From assembly GCA_027486095.1 (NCBI GenBank), contig JAIXPT010000217.1, positions 1-43,045 of the forward strand: a stretch of 43,045 nt of DNA, given 5' to 3'. The position numbers and the translations under genes were made by a program. Shown one piece after another: positions 7,724-17,362 of the stretch (its first letter is position 1; every line of letters starts with the position of its first letter). The notes below the pieces were generated by a model. That model did no database searches and was not told the DNA's origin. It saw only the letters and a list, made by a program, of their open reading frames with translations. The DNA comes from Planctomycetaceae bacterium. Its GTDB lineage: Bacteria; Planctomycetota; Planctomycetia; Pirellulales; UBA1268.

Positions 7724-8997
7724 GCCTGCGGGAGATCCTGTTCAGCCTCGTGCTCGGCATCGCTGCGGGGGCGCACGCGCTCGACGCCGCACGGGGCGGT
7801 GAGGGAGTCGATTTTTTTCACTACTGGATGGTGCCGCACCTGTTCGCAGTGGGCGAAGGACCGGGGGTGTACGACGCCGATGGCAGCGGCCGGCTTCGTG
7901 GCAGGCTCGCCGAGGCGCTCGGCCGCGACGCCCCGCGTGATCCGTATCGGGACCGCGCCGCCTCCTATTGGCACGAATTTCAGGTCACGAACACGCCGCT
8001 CTGCTACCTCCTGCTCTCTCCGTTCGCAACGCAGGATTTTGCCACCGGCTACTTCGCCTTCCAAAACCTCGGCATCGCGTGCCTCTTCGGAGGCGTCCTC
8101 GGCCTCGGCCGGCTCTGCGGCCTCTCCTGGCTCGACGGGGTCGTCGCCGCGGCGACGGCGACCCTCTGCTTCGAGTGCGTCGCCTCCGATATCCGGGTGG
8201 GCAACCTCAACCGGCTGCTTCTGGGCTGGATCGCCGCCGCGGCCTGGCTGGCGTCGCAGCCGAGCGCCCGCCCGTGGGGCGTCGTCGCGGGCGGCCTGCT
8301 CGGGCTCGCCGCATGCTTCAAGCCGATCGTCGGGCTCGTCTGCCTGGTCGTGCCCGCGTACCGAATCGCACGCGGTGATCGCCAACGGACCATCGACGAG
8401 GCCAGCGGCATCGCAGGGGGGCTCGCGGCGGGCGTCCTGATTCCGATGCTCGCCATCGACGGCGGCATCTGGCAGGCATGGCTGGCGCGGATTCGCAGCT
8501 TCGATTGGCTCACCCACTCACGGGTCTCGGCCGGGAACGTGTCGTTCGTGGAGTTCGTGCTGGAGCGCGGCGGGCCCGATCTCGGCCTGCCGCTGCTTGC
8601 GGCGGTCGCGAGCGTCGTCGGCATCGGCCTCGTCGTCCGACACACACGCCGTGACCGCGCACCGGAAGCCGCCTCCCCGGACGACGGCCTGGTCGGGGCG
8701 ATCGCCATCGGCCTGCTCGCCTACCTGCTCACGGCGCGGCTCGCTTGGCTGCACTATTACGTGCTGGCAATCCCGGCGCTGCTCTTTCTCGCCGGAAGGA
8801 TCCAACGCGGTCGTCCGGCATGGTTCATCATCGCGTCGCTGGCGGCGGCGGTCGCGATCGCGGTCAGGCCCGTGCTGCAGGCGACGGCCCTCGACGATCC
8901 GGTGCTCACCATGGGCATGATGGTGGCCGGCGGCTGGGTCGCCTTCGGCCTCGTGCTCCGGGAACTCCTGGTGGCGGAAGCACCATGCGGCGCCTGA
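7720..8997 (+). CDS. Polytopic membrane glycosyltransferase, GT87/DUF2029-like
   Basis: A 425-residue hydrophobic protein. The opening [22 protein letters not shown] and the [14 protein letters not shown] segment match the first extracytoplasmic loop of GT-C fold polyprenyl-phosphate-mannose-dependent transferases (GT87, DUF2029). Around ten membrane segments follow, including [18 protein letters not shown], where a family-typical KP motif occurs. Known members move mannose or arabinose from a polyprenyl phosphate to an extracellular acceptor; the sugar here is unknown. ATG 7720 overlaps the stop of the preceding FAD gene by four bases, implying translational coupling. The frame is open further upstream, but that part is antisense-like and out of keeping with the coupling. 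The stop lies 13 bases inside the next gene. Confidence 0.8.
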   Translation: MSLREILFSLVLGIAAGAHALDAARGGEGVDFFHYWMVPHLFAVGEGPGVYDADGSGRLRGRLAEALGRDAPRDPYRDRAASYWHEFQVTNTPLCYLLLSPFATQDFATGYFAFQNLGIACLFGGVLGLGRLCGLSWLDGVVAAATATLCFECVASDIRVGNLNRLLLGWIAAAAWLASQPSARPWGVVAGGLLGLAACFKPIVGLVCLVVPAYRIARGDRQRTIDEASGIAGGLAAGVLIPMLAIDGGIWQAWLARIRSFDWLTHSRVSAGNVSFVEFVLERGGPDLGLPLLAAVASVVGIGLVVRHTRRDRAPEAASPDDGLVGAIAIGLLAYLLTARLAWLHYYVLAIPALLFLAGRIQRGRPAWFIIASLAAAVAIAVRPVLQATALDDPVLTMGMMVAGGWVAFGLVLRELLVAEAPCGA

Positions 8998-11639
8998 CAG
9001 CTGGTGCCCCGAGTCGGTCCCGCCATGCCACGATCGTGGGCGTGTTCCTCGTAGCGGTCGTCGCCGGGCTCTTCGGCGACGCGCTCGTCGGCGATCGTAT
9101 CTTCGCGCTCCGCGACTCGGCCCACACCTTCCCATCGCTCTATCGGATCGTCCGCGACGAGTGGCTCGCTGGCAGGGCACCGCTCTGGAATCCCCTGCTC
9201 AATGCCGGCCAGCCGCTCGCCGGCACCGGGGTCGCCGGAGCGTTCTACCCACCGCAGATTCTGCTCACGGCGATCCTGCCCGAAGGGCTCTCCTTAAACG
9301 CGCTCGTCGTCGCGCACCTCGTTCTCGCCGGCGCCGCGGCCGGCCTCATCGCCCGCGACGCAGGGTGTTCGCCGCCCGCGGCTGTGCTCGCGGGGCTCGT
9401 CTACGCGTGCTCGGGAAGCGTGCTGTTCCAGATCTACAACCCGATCATCGCTGCCGGCGCCGCCTGGTTCGCCTGCGCCCTCCGCGCCGGCCTGCGGCTG
9501 ATCCAGCGATTCGAGGCTGGCGATTTTCTGGTGCTTGCGGCAGCGCTCGCGCTCGCCGTGCTCGCCGGCGATCCGCAAGCCGCCTTTCACGCGGGGCTCG
9601 TGCTCGGGCTCTTCGCCCTGTGGCACGGCCGCGGCTCGGTCACGGGCCTCGCGATCCCCATGGGCAGGCTCGCGGGCGCCGCCGTCTTCGCCGGCGCCCT
9701 CGCGGTCGTGCAGATCGCCCTCTCGGCCGAATTCATGCGGGACACGACGCGGTTCACCGACGCCTGGCCGATGTCGATCTGGGACGTGCCGAGGTTCCTG
9801 CGGGAGGCCGACGCCGAGTCGCTGCGGACCGCCCCCTGGTATGCCGTGATGATCGGAAGGCCGCCGGAGTCGGTCAGCTTCTATCACGACGTCTACCGTT
9901 TCAGCGTCGCGCCGTGGCGATGCGTGGAACTGCTTTCGCCCACGCTCGGCGGACCGTCCTCCCGTCGGTGGCCGACAGCCATCGGTCTCGAGCGGGACGC
10001 GTGGACGGCGACGCTCTACGCCGGCGCGCTGCCGCTTGCCTGCATGCTCGCGGCCACGTGGCGAAGGGGCGATCGGCGGACCCCCGCGTGGGCCATCCTG
10101 CTCGTGCTCGCCCTCCTCGCGAGCCTCGGTGGATTCGGGCTCGGCGGGGCGACGCGGCATGCGGCTGGGTGGATCGGTGGCGATCGTCCGCCCATCCCGT
10201 ACGTTGCGGGTGACGAAGTGGGCGGCCTCTATTGGTTGATGGCCACATTCCTGCCGGGATACTCGGGCTTTCGGTATCCGGCGAAGTGGCTCACGCCCTG
10301 CGCCCTCGCGTTCGCGCAGCTTGCGGCGATCGGCTTCGACGCGCTGACGACCAGCTCGTCGCTTGCCTTCGTGCGTCGATCGCTGATCGGCATCGCCGTG
10401 CTCGCGGCGGCATGCACGGCCGGCGCCGTCGCGGTCGCCCCCGCGGGCGACGCCCTGGTCATCGGCGTCGGAGGAGCGGTCGCGGTTGCCTCCTGCGTGG
10501 CCTCCCTGCTCACCCTGCGGTTCGCCCCTGCAGCCTCGTTCGCCTGGCCACTCGTCGCCCTTGCGGCCGTGGATCTCGTGGCCGCGGGCAGGCTCCACAC
10601 CTCCGTGTCGTCGTTCTCGGCGCTCCTGGAGGGGGCGAGCGTGCTCGAGGCCCTCGCGGAAGACCGGCTGCCGGCCTGCCGCGACACCGGACGCCATCCC
10701 CGCCTCACCGCGATCGATGGTCTCATGGCCGACCCCGATCCGGCCGACCTTGATGCCTGGGCACGATCGATCGGGGCGATCATGCGGGGCACCACGCCGC
10801 TGCTGCACGGCTGGGGAAAGTTCGGCGAGACGGGCACCGCGATGGAGGCCGACGTGGAGCTGCTCTCGTCACCGATGGATCCCGCGCGGATGGCCGGGTT
10901 TGCCCGCCGAATCTTCGACACGTCGTCCGTCGAGTTTTTCGTCCTGCCGACAGGGCAAGGGGATCGCGATCTCCTGCCCGAGTTCCAACGCGACTGGTCC
11001 GCAGGGCAGCGGGCCGGAGAACTCCTCGGGAGGAGCCCGGAAGGCCCGGCGATGCCGATGGCCGCGGAGGCCCCGTCCAAGGGACCCGCCGCCCGCTTCG
11101 TCCGCAATGAGTCAGCCCTGCCGAGGGCGAGGATCACCCGGAGCGCGCAGCAGGTCGATCCCCTCCCTCGAAGACCCAGGAGCCGCTGGGTGGCAGGCCT
11201 CGCGACGATCGCCTTCCCAAGCCGCGACCTCCCCTGGCTCGGTGACACGGCTGTCGTGGAGTCGATCGATGACCTGCCGGCGCTCGGTGCACCGATCTCG
11301 CCCGATAGCGCGGCCGAGTCGTGCCGGATCGTGGTGGACGAGCCGCGGCACGTCGTGGTCGAGGCCACGCTCGCCGCCCCGGGGCTCTTCGTGCTCGCCG
11401 ACACGTTCCATCCCGACTGGAGGCTGCGCGTGACGACCGATCCACGACAGCCCCGCGACGCCGAGATCATGCGGGTCAACCGGATTCATCGCGGCTGCCT
11501 GTTGCCGGAAGGCAGGCATGTGCTCGAGTTCCGGCATCGCTCGCCCACGTTCGAGTGGTCGGCCGCCGTCAGCGGCGCCGCGTGGATCGGGGCGATCGCC
11601 TGGACCGCGGTTCTTCTTTGGAGAAAGAGCGTCCCGTGA
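8985..11639 (+). CDS. YfhO-family large membrane protein
   Basis: An 884-residue polytopic protein. After the first membrane helix comes the YfhO-type loop FALRDSAHTFPSLYRIVRD, then WLAGRAPLWNPLLNAGQPL, with many helices up to about residue 560 and a large soluble C-terminal domain ending in a last helix (SGAAWIGAIAWTAVLLW). YfhO proteins are GT-C-fold enzymes; in Gram-positives they modify lipoteichoic acid with GlcNAc from undecaprenyl phosphate. In planctomycetes the acceptor is unknown. The start at ATG 8985 overlaps the GT87-like gene by 13 bp; the stop overlaps the next start (GTGA, 11636-11639). The position in the operon supports a shared surface-glycosylation job. Confidence 0.82.
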   Translation: MRRLTAGAPSRSRHATIVGVFLVAVVAGLFGDALVGDRIFALRDSAHTFPSLYRIVRDEWLAGRAPLWNPLLNAGQPLAGTGVAGAFYPPQILLTAILPEGLSLNALVVAHLVLAGAAAGLIARDAGCSPPAAVLAGLVYACSGSVLFQIYNPIIAAGAAWFACALRAGLRLIQRFEAGDFLVLAAALALAVLAGDPQAAFHAGLVLGLFALWHGRGSVTGLAIPMGRLAGAAVFAGALAVVQIALSAEFMRDTTRFTDAWPMSIWDVPRFLREADAESLRTAPWYAVMIGRPPESVSFYHDVYRFSVAPWRCVELLSPTLGGPSSRRWPTAIGLERDAWTATLYAGALPLACMLAATWRRGDRRTPAWAILLVLALLASLGGFGLGGATRHAAGWIGGDRPPIPYVAGDEVGGLYWLMATFLPGYSGFRYPAKWLTPCALAFAQLAAIGFDALTTSSSLAFVRRSLIGIAVLAAACTAGAVAVAPAGDALVIGVGGAVAVASCVASLLTLRFAPAASFAWPLVALAAVDLVAAGRLHTSVSSFSALLEGASVLEALAEDRLPACRDTGRHPRLTAIDGLMADPDPADLDAWARSIGAIMRGTTPLLHGWGKFGETGTAMEADVELLSSPMDPARMAGFARRIFDTSSVEFFVLPTGQGDRDLLPEFQRDWSAGQRAGELLGRSPEGPAMPMAAEAPSKGPAARFVRNESALPRARITRSAQQVDPLPRRPRSRWVAGLATIAFPSRDLPWLGDTAVVESIDDLPALGAPISPDSAAESCRIVVDEPRHVVVEATLAAPGLFVLADTFHPDWRLRVTTDPRQPRDAEIMRVNRIHRGCLLPEGRHVLEFRHRSPTFEWSAAVSGAAWIGAIAWTAVLLWRKSVP

Positions 11640-13483
11640 CCGAACGACCACGGCGCGATCGTATCCGACCATGGATGGGCGCCGTCGCCCTCGCGGCGCT
11701 CCTCGCCGTCGCCTACGGCAACACCTTCCGCGCGCCGTTCGTCTGGGACGACATCGCCGAGATCGAGCGCAATCCCGCGCTCGACACGCTCTGGCCACCG
11801 ACAGTGCCGATGTTCGAGGGTGGACGCCTGCCCCACCGGCCGCTGCCCTACTACACGTTCGCCCTCAACCGGGCATTCAATCGGGCGGTCGGGCTGCGGC
11901 CCAACGATCCGCGCTCGTTTCACGCGGTGAACCTGGCGATCCATGGTGCCGCCGCCCTGATCGTCTGGTGGCTCGTCGCCCGCACGCTGCGGAGGCTCGC
12001 CTCTGCCGACGCGCCTGCCGCGGCCGCCATCGGCTGGTGCGTCGCCGCGATCTGGGCCGCGCACCCCCTCTGCACGCAGGCCGTCACCTACCTCTATCAG
12101 CGGATGGAGTCGCTCGCCGCGATGCTCATGCTCGCGACGCTCGCCTGCTTCGTCGCGTCGCTCGATGCGAAACGGTCACGGGCCTGGCTCGCTGCATCGG
12201 TCGCATGTGCCGCCCTCGCGATGGCGTCGAAGGAGACGGCCGCGGTGATGCCGCTTCTCGTACCCGCATACGCGGCGCTCGTGTCCGCCGACACGCAGGA
12301 CCGGCGACATGCCCTCCTCCGCCGGCACGTCGGCTATTTCGTCGCCCTCTGCGCCACCTGGGCCGTCGTCGTCGCGATCCTGCTCGCGCAGCGCGGCATG
12401 TACCCCGAGCTCACACGGCTCGGCGGTGAGCGGCTCTCCTACGCGGTCAACCAGCCGCTCGTCATCCTCCACTACCTGCGGCTTTCGATCTGGCCCTGGC
12501 CGCTCGTCTTCGACACCGACTGGCGGCGGACGCTCGACTGGCGGCCGATCGCGGCGGGGCTCGGCGTCGTCGTTGCCACCTTCGCCTGGCTCGCGGCGTC
12601 GTGGCGACGTCGCCCGGCCACGGCGTTCCTCGTGCTCGCGTTCCTCCTGCTCCTCGCTCCTTCCTCCTCGATTCTGCCGGCGTCGGCGAATCGACCGTGT
12701 GCCGAATACCGGATGTACCTGCCACTCGTGGCGGTCGTGACCGGTTGCGTGGTCGCGGCGGGCTCACTCGCACGAAACGGAAAATCCCGAACCGTCGCCT
12801 TCGTAGCCGCCGCGACGATCGCGGTCGCTCTGGCCGCGGCCACGCACGTCCGCAACCGGGCCTACGCGACCGGCCCGACGCTCTGGGCCGACACGCTCGC
12901 GAAGGAACCCTGGAATCGCCGGGCGCTCGGCAACCTCGTGTCGCTCCTGCTCCGCGAAGGCCGCGACGACCGCATCCTCGCCCTGTACGAGAGCCTCGGG
13001 GATTCGCTCGCCGACGATCTCGATTCGCAAGCCCGGCTCGCACTCGTGCTCGCGCGGGCCGGGCGGGCCGATGAAGCAGCCGTGGCGCGCGGCCGGGCCC
13101 TCGCCCTTGCCCGCGCCGCCATCGAGGAAACTCCCGACGACGCCGACGCTTGGTTCCACCTGGGCAACCTGCTCCGCCAGACCGACCCGGTCGGGGCGAT
13201 CGACGCCTTCCGCCGCGCGACCCGTCTCGACCCGCGGCAGGCCGACGCCCGCGCGAATCTCGGCGCGATGATCGCGAAACAGTCGCCCGACGAGGCGGAA
13301 GCCCTCTACCGCGAAGCGCTCGCCATCGACCCCACGCATCCCGATGCGCACGCCAACCTCGGCGTGCTCGCGGCCCGCCGCGGCGACATCGCCACCGCAC
13401 GGCGACACCTTCTCGAGGCCCTCGAGCACATGCCGACGCACGCCATCGCGCGACGCAATCTCGAGGTTCTCACGAGCCCATGA
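11636..13483 (+). CDS. GT-C membrane glycosyltransferase-like protein with C-terminal TPRs (TMTC-like), copy 1
   Basis: A 615-residue protein. The N-terminal half has about ten membrane helices; the first periplasmic loop carries the acidic pair WDD (37-39), placed as in GT-C protein O-mannosyltransferases and eukaryotic TMTC proteins. HPLCTQAVTYLYQRMESLA is the second conserved loop. From roughly residue 400 come tetratricopeptide repeats (DADAWFHLGNLLRQ; DARANLGAMIAK; DAHANLGVLAARRG). The combination suggests transfer of sugar from a polyprenyl carrier to proteins held by the TPRs; this is inference by analogy. GTG 11636 is preceded by GGAGAAAG and overlaps the YfhO stop. It is the last gene of a four-gene operon, and its 3' end converges on another member of the same family 22 bp away. 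Confidence 0.82.
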   Translation: MTERPRRDRIRPWMGAVALAALLAVAYGNTFRAPFVWDDIAEIERNPALDTLWPPTVPMFEGGRLPHRPLPYYTFALNRAFNRAVGLRPNDPRSFHAVNLAIHGAAALIVWWLVARTLRRLASADAPAAAAIGWCVAAIWAAHPLCTQAVTYLYQRMESLAAMLMLATLACFVASLDAKRSRAWLAASVACAALAMASKETAAVMPLLVPAYAALVSADTQDRRHALLRRHVGYFVALCATWAVVVAILLAQRGMYPELTRLGGERLSYAVNQPLVILHYLRLSIWPWPLVFDTDWRRTLDWRPIAAGLGVVVATFAWLAASWRRRPATAFLVLAFLLLLAPSSSILPASANRPCAEYRMYLPLVAVVTGCVVAAGSLARNGKSRTVAFVAAATIAVALAAATHVRNRAYATGPTLWADTLAKEPWNRRALGNLVSLLLREGRDDRILALYESLGDSLADDLDSQARLALVLARAGRADEAAVARGRALALARAAIEETPDDADAWFHLGNLLRQTDPVGAIDAFRRATRLDPRQADARANLGAMIAKQSPDEAEALYREALAIDPTHPDAHANLGVLAARRGDIATARRHLLEALEHMPTHAIARRNLEVLTSP

Positions 13484-13505
13484 CCGAAGATCCCAGGCGC
13501 CACGC

Positions 13506-15419
13506 TCATCGTGGGGCAGCTGCCCCGTCGAGAAGCCGCTGGAGCCGGGAATCGGGCAGGGCTCCGAGAGCGGCTGCGGCCGCGGCGTCGTCGGCGGCAC
13601 CCCGCATGTCGCCTGTCTCCAGCCGCGCGGCGGCGCGGTTCTGCAGCGTCGGCGGATCGTTCGGTTCGATGTCGAGCGCGGCCCCATAGCACTCGACCGC
13701 CTCGCCATGCCGGCCCTGGGCGAAGAACGCGTTGCCGAGCCCGACCCAGGCGGCACCGTCCCGCGGCTCGACTGCCAGCCGCGCGCGGAACACGCCGATC
13801 GCCTCATCGAGGTCTCCCAGCCGCGTCAGGGCCACGCCGAGATTCGTGGCCGCGCGTGGATGCCGCCGATCCCTGTCGAGCGCCAGCCGGAAATCCGCGG
13901 CTGCGGCCGCGGCGTGCCCGTCACCGAGCGCGGTGCAGCCGCGGTTGTAAAAAATCGTGGCGATGTCGTCGTCCGTCATCCCCAACCGGTGCAGCCGCAT
14001 GAAGGCGTCGTTCGCCGCGGCCGCGTTTCGAAGCCGCGCGTGACCCGCCGCGAGGTTGAGCCAGGCGATCCGGTTCTGCGGTGCAATCGCGATGGCCCGG
14101 CGGGCGCTCTCGATCGCGGATCGCGGATCGCCCTCAACGAGCCTGTGCGCCGAAAGCAGCGTCCAGGAACCGGTGACGCCGGGCGCCACCGCGACCGCAT
14201 GGGCCGCGAGCGTGCCGGTGTCTCGCCAGAAGCCCGCCTGCCGCCACGCGAGCGCCGCCAGGCACGCGATCCCAGCCGCAGCCACCAGCCGCCGAAGCCG
14301 ATCGGTGGCCGCGACCGCCCCGAGCCAGCCCGCCACGGCGACCGCCGGCCCGAGCATCGAGAGGTAGACGTAGCGATCCGCGACGGTCGACTGGTTCTGG
14401 AACACGAACGGCACGAGCCCGAGCACGGGCGCGAGCGGTACGAGGAACAGGGCCGTCGGCAACCGCCAGCTCCGCAGCTGTGGAAGGACTGCGATCGCGG
14501 CGATGGCCGCGGCCACGCCCGCCGCAACCCACGGCGTCGCGGGGTCGGCGAGTGCGACCTGGGGCGTGCGGCCGTAGGCCACACACAGGTTCCAGGGCAT
14601 CACGAGCCTCGCCGCGTAGAACGCGATCGTGTCGGCGGCGATGAGGAGCCGCCCAACAGGGGCGACGGTCGCTGAGGTGAGGTCGGCCGGCTGCACCACA
14701 CGGGTGAAAATTCCGACGGCGACGGCACAGGCGAACCACGGCGCGAGCGCCGCGAGGGTCGTCGTTCGCGACGATGTCAGCCGGTCGCGGGAGAGGAGAA
14801 GCGCCACCAGCGGTGTCACGACGCTCGTCGGCTTCGCGAGCAGCGCGAGGATGAACGCCGCAAGTCCGACGGCGTATTCCCGCCACGACGCCGTGCCCTC
14901 GGCCCGTTTCTCCGACCACTCCAGAAATCGGTCGACCGCCAGGAGCGCAAGCAGCCCCGAGAGCAGGCCCCGCTGCTCGGAGATCCAAGCCACCGACTCG
15001 ACCTGGAGCGGGTGAATGGCGAACATCGCAGCCCCGGCGGCGGCGGCCCAGGGGCTTCCGCACCGCTGCACCAGAATCCGCCGCACGACCAGCGTGGCGG
15101 CGACATGCATGGCCACGCTCATGAGATGGAAAAGCCACGGGGCCGGGGCCGCCGTCGGTGCCGCGGCCGCCAGCCACCGCGCCGCGACGGCCTCCACGGC
15201 GAACAGCGTGTAGCTCACCGGGATGTAGAGGTGCTCATACCCCTGCGTCCAGAAGCCGACGAGGCTCCGCCACGTGACGGGCGCGAGGCTCGGGTTCTCG
15301 ACGATGTGGAGCAGGTCGTCGAACTCCACCCACCCGTGCGCGACGATGCGGCCGAAGACCAGGCACACGAGTCCGACGACTGCGATCGTGGCAGCCGCAG
15401 GATGTCGGGGGATGCCCAT
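13506..15419 (-). CDS. GT-C membrane glycosyltransferase-like protein with C-terminal TPRs (TMTC-like), copy 2
   Basis: A 637-residue protein. The first loop has the acidic pair FDD (33-35) in WVEFDDLLHIVENP, and a later loop has [18 protein letters not shown], word for word the same as in the third copy at 40519-42117. About ten membrane helices end near residue 420. TPR units follow to the C-terminus (AWLNLAAGHARLR; AATNLGVALTRLGDLDEA; AWVGLGNAFFAQGRHGEAVE). It starts 37 bp after the stop of the unknown membrane protein upstream and is probably the last gene of the SPFH/ABC operon, which would tie a glycosyl-transfer-like protein to that transporter. It converges with copy 1. Confidence 0.82.
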   Translation of the reverse strand: MGIPRHPAAATIAVVGLVCLVFGRIVAHGWVEFDDLLHIVENPSLAPVTWRSLVGFWTQGYEHLYIPVSYTLFAVEAVAARWLAAAAPTAAPAPWLFHLMSVAMHVAATLVVRRILVQRCGSPWAAAAGAAMFAIHPLQVESVAWISEQRGLLSGLLALLAVDRFLEWSEKRAEGTASWREYAVGLAAFILALLAKPTSVVTPLVALLLSRDRLTSSRTTTLAALAPWFACAVAVGIFTRVVQPADLTSATVAPVGRLLIAADTIAFYAARLVMPWNLCVAYGRTPQVALADPATPWVAAGVAAAIAAIAVLPQLRSWRLPTALFLVPLAPVLGLVPFVFQNQSTVADRYVYLSMLGPAVAVAGWLGAVAATDRLRRLVAAAGIACLAALAWRQAGFWRDTGTLAAHAVAVAPGVTGSWTLLSAHRLVEGDPRSAIESARRAIAIAPQNRIAWLNLAAGHARLRNAAAANDAFMRLHRLGMTDDDIATIFYNRGCTALGDGHAAAAAADFRLALDRDRRHPRAATNLGVALTRLGDLDEAIGVFRARLAVEPRDGAAWVGLGNAFFAQGRHGEAVECYGAALDIEPNDPPTLQNRAAARLETGDMRGAADDAAAAAALGALPDSRLQRLLDGAAAPR

Positions 15420-15456
15420 GACGATGGCCTGCGGAGGAGCGGCGGAGTGCGACCAC

Positions 15457-17340
15457 CTAGCCGGCCGCGGGCTCGGAGGATGCGGACTTCTTGTCGGCCG
15501 CCCCGTCGGCCTCTGGCGGCGGCGGAAACGCCCGCGCCGGGTCGAGCCCCGCCTCGCCGGCCTGAGCCGCGAGCGTTTCTCCGAGCCGGGGCCAGATGCG
15601 CTTCTTCATCTCGTCCGGTGCCCATGCCCAGATCCGGGCGCGAACGAGCAGTGGCGTCGAGCCCTGCTTCATCGCACTCTCGAACGACGCATCGACCACC
15701 TGGGGAAACGGCGGCAGCTTCGCCTCCTTGCTCACATGCACGGAGCCCGGGGCACTCGCGCCATACCGCTTGTCGTAGACCGAGTAGGCGAGCCGAATGA
15801 ACCGATTGAAGGTATCGAGCCGGCCTTTCGCGAGGCCGTCCATCATCGCTCGCTGCACCATCGCATCGATGAACTGTCGGGTGTTCGAAAGATCGACCTC
15901 CATCACCTCGCCGAGCCGCAGGGCCAGGAAGCCCTCGAGGCCCTCCGTATAGAGCGGCTGATCACCCCGCCCGGAGTCTTCGGCGATCCGGCAGAGCTTG
16001 CCGAAACAGCCGGCCGCCTCCTGCTCGTCACCGTAGAGATAACTGAACACGGTCGCCTGCTGGAGGAACGACTCGTAGCCCGTCAGCAGATCCTCGGCCG
16101 TCGCCCGGCCGAATTCGGCTGCGGACAGCCCCTTGTCGGATTGGATCAACCCGATGGCATCCTGCATGCCGCGTTCGTAGCCCTCGATGAAACGGGGGTC
16201 GGGAAGGATGTCGATCCGGTCTGAGAGCGGATCGAATTCGATGCGCCCACTCCGCATCAGGTGCTGGAGATTGCCCAACCGCGTGCGGATGATCGTCAGC
16301 TCGTTGAGGCGATCGCGATTGAGCGTGTCCTGTCCGAGGGCGACCCCCTTCTCCGACCAGTAGATGCCGTGGGCGTGCGGATGCGCCCAGTCGAGCGGAC
16401 CGAACTTCTCCATCTGGGCGAGCATGAAGGCCGGGTCCATGTGGTAGCGGTCGACGAGCACCCGCTTCTGTAGATGCGGCACGATCCGCTCGAAGACGGC
16501 GGCTGCCAGTCGCTTGTCCTCGAGAAGTGCCGCAACGAGCGGGCGATTCGTGCCGGTGGGCAGCGACTTGCCGGCGAGCAGCTTCGTGTCGATCGAATTC
16601 GTGTAGAGGATCACCCTGCCCAGCATCCGCAGAAACTTCTCGTCGGGCCGTTCGCCATGCTCGGCCAGAAGGGCGAGTGCGTCCTTCACGTCGGCGTCGT
16701 CGAGGTCGGTGAGCGTGTCGGCGGCGGCGGCGATCTTCCGAAACCGCTCGATCGCCTCGGCCGTGGTCCGCCCACCGGTCGTGTCGCCGAGGAACTCGCG
16801 AAATTCGCGGGCCAGCCGCACCTTGTAATACCAGTGCTCACGATCATTCTTGCCGCCGATTTTGTGGAAGAAGATCCAGGCGAGCTCCATCGGGAGATTC
16901 GCGTCGTCGGGATTGAGCACGATTCCCTGGGAGCGGAGCAGATTGATGCCTCTGTTCACCCATCCCCACCGCTCTTCGGGCACCTTCGTGCCGACGGAGA
17001 TGTTGTAGGCCAGATTCCAGGCCTGGAAGCCCCACACCTTCGGAAACCTGGGCTGCAGCGCCGTGATCCATTGGCTCAGGGTCTGAGCCTCGAAGAACTC
17101 TCCCTTCGTCTGCAGCGCGTCAGCCCGCACCCAGAGCACGTCCACCGCCAGCCCGCGAAACGTGCCCAGCGCCGCGGTGGTGAGGGCCACGTGCGGCGGC
17201 ATCCCCTTCGTGCCTTCCGCCGACATCACGAGCCCGAGTTTCTCCCGCTCTGCGGCGATCGGCCGGGTCATGAAGCCGGCCCCGGCAAGGCAGGCCACGA
17301 GCATGGCCGTCGCCACGACTTCGGTCATCCGATCGCTCAT
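15457..17340 (-). CDS. Membrane-anchored protein of unknown function (627 aa)
   Basis: I do not recognise a named family. A single N-terminal hydrophobic segment (residues 7-24, EVVATAMLVACLAGAGF) is followed by a large soluble, mostly helical region, so it is probably anchored with its bulk outside the cytoplasm. Phrases such as WGFQAWNLAYNISVG, NLPMELAWIFFHKIGGKND and FRGLAVDVLWVRADALQ suggest helical-repeat (TPR-like) folding. The C-terminus is low-complexity (PPPEADGAADKKSASS). It starts 22 bp after the ABC permease stop, so it is very likely co-transcribed with the ABC pair and may be an accessory subunit of that exporter. The start is ATG 17340. Confidence 0.7.
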   Translation of the reverse strand: MSDRMTEVVATAMLVACLAGAGFMTRPIAAEREKLGLVMSAEGTKGMPPHVALTTAALGTFRGLAVDVLWVRADALQTKGEFFEAQTLSQWITALQPRFPKVWGFQAWNLAYNISVGTKVPEERWGWVNRGINLLRSQGIVLNPDDANLPMELAWIFFHKIGGKNDREHWYYKVRLAREFREFLGDTTGGRTTAEAIERFRKIAAAADTLTDLDDADVKDALALLAEHGERPDEKFLRMLGRVILYTNSIDTKLLAGKSLPTGTNRPLVAALLEDKRLAAAVFERIVPHLQKRVLVDRYHMDPAFMLAQMEKFGPLDWAHPHAHGIYWSEKGVALGQDTLNRDRLNELTIIRTRLGNLQHLMRSGRIEFDPLSDRIDILPDPRFIEGYERGMQDAIGLIQSDKGLSAAEFGRATAEDLLTGYESFLQQATVFSYLYGDEQEAAGCFGKLCRIAEDSGRGDQPLYTEGLEGFLALRLGEVMEVDLSNTRQFIDAMVQRAMMDGLAKGRLDTFNRFIRLAYSVYDKRYGASAPGSVHVSKEAKLPPFPQVVDASFESAMKQGSTPLLVRARIWAWAPDEMKKRIWPRLGETLAAQAGEAGLDPARAFPPPPEADGAADKKSASSEPAAG

Positions 17341-17362
17341 CGTCGGGGCTCCTCTGCGATGC

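Noticed and set aside
9294-10808. Minus-strand open frame (504 codons) inside the YfhO-like gene
   Set aside because: Arg/Gly/Glu-rich mirror translation of a membrane protein gene; no motifs.
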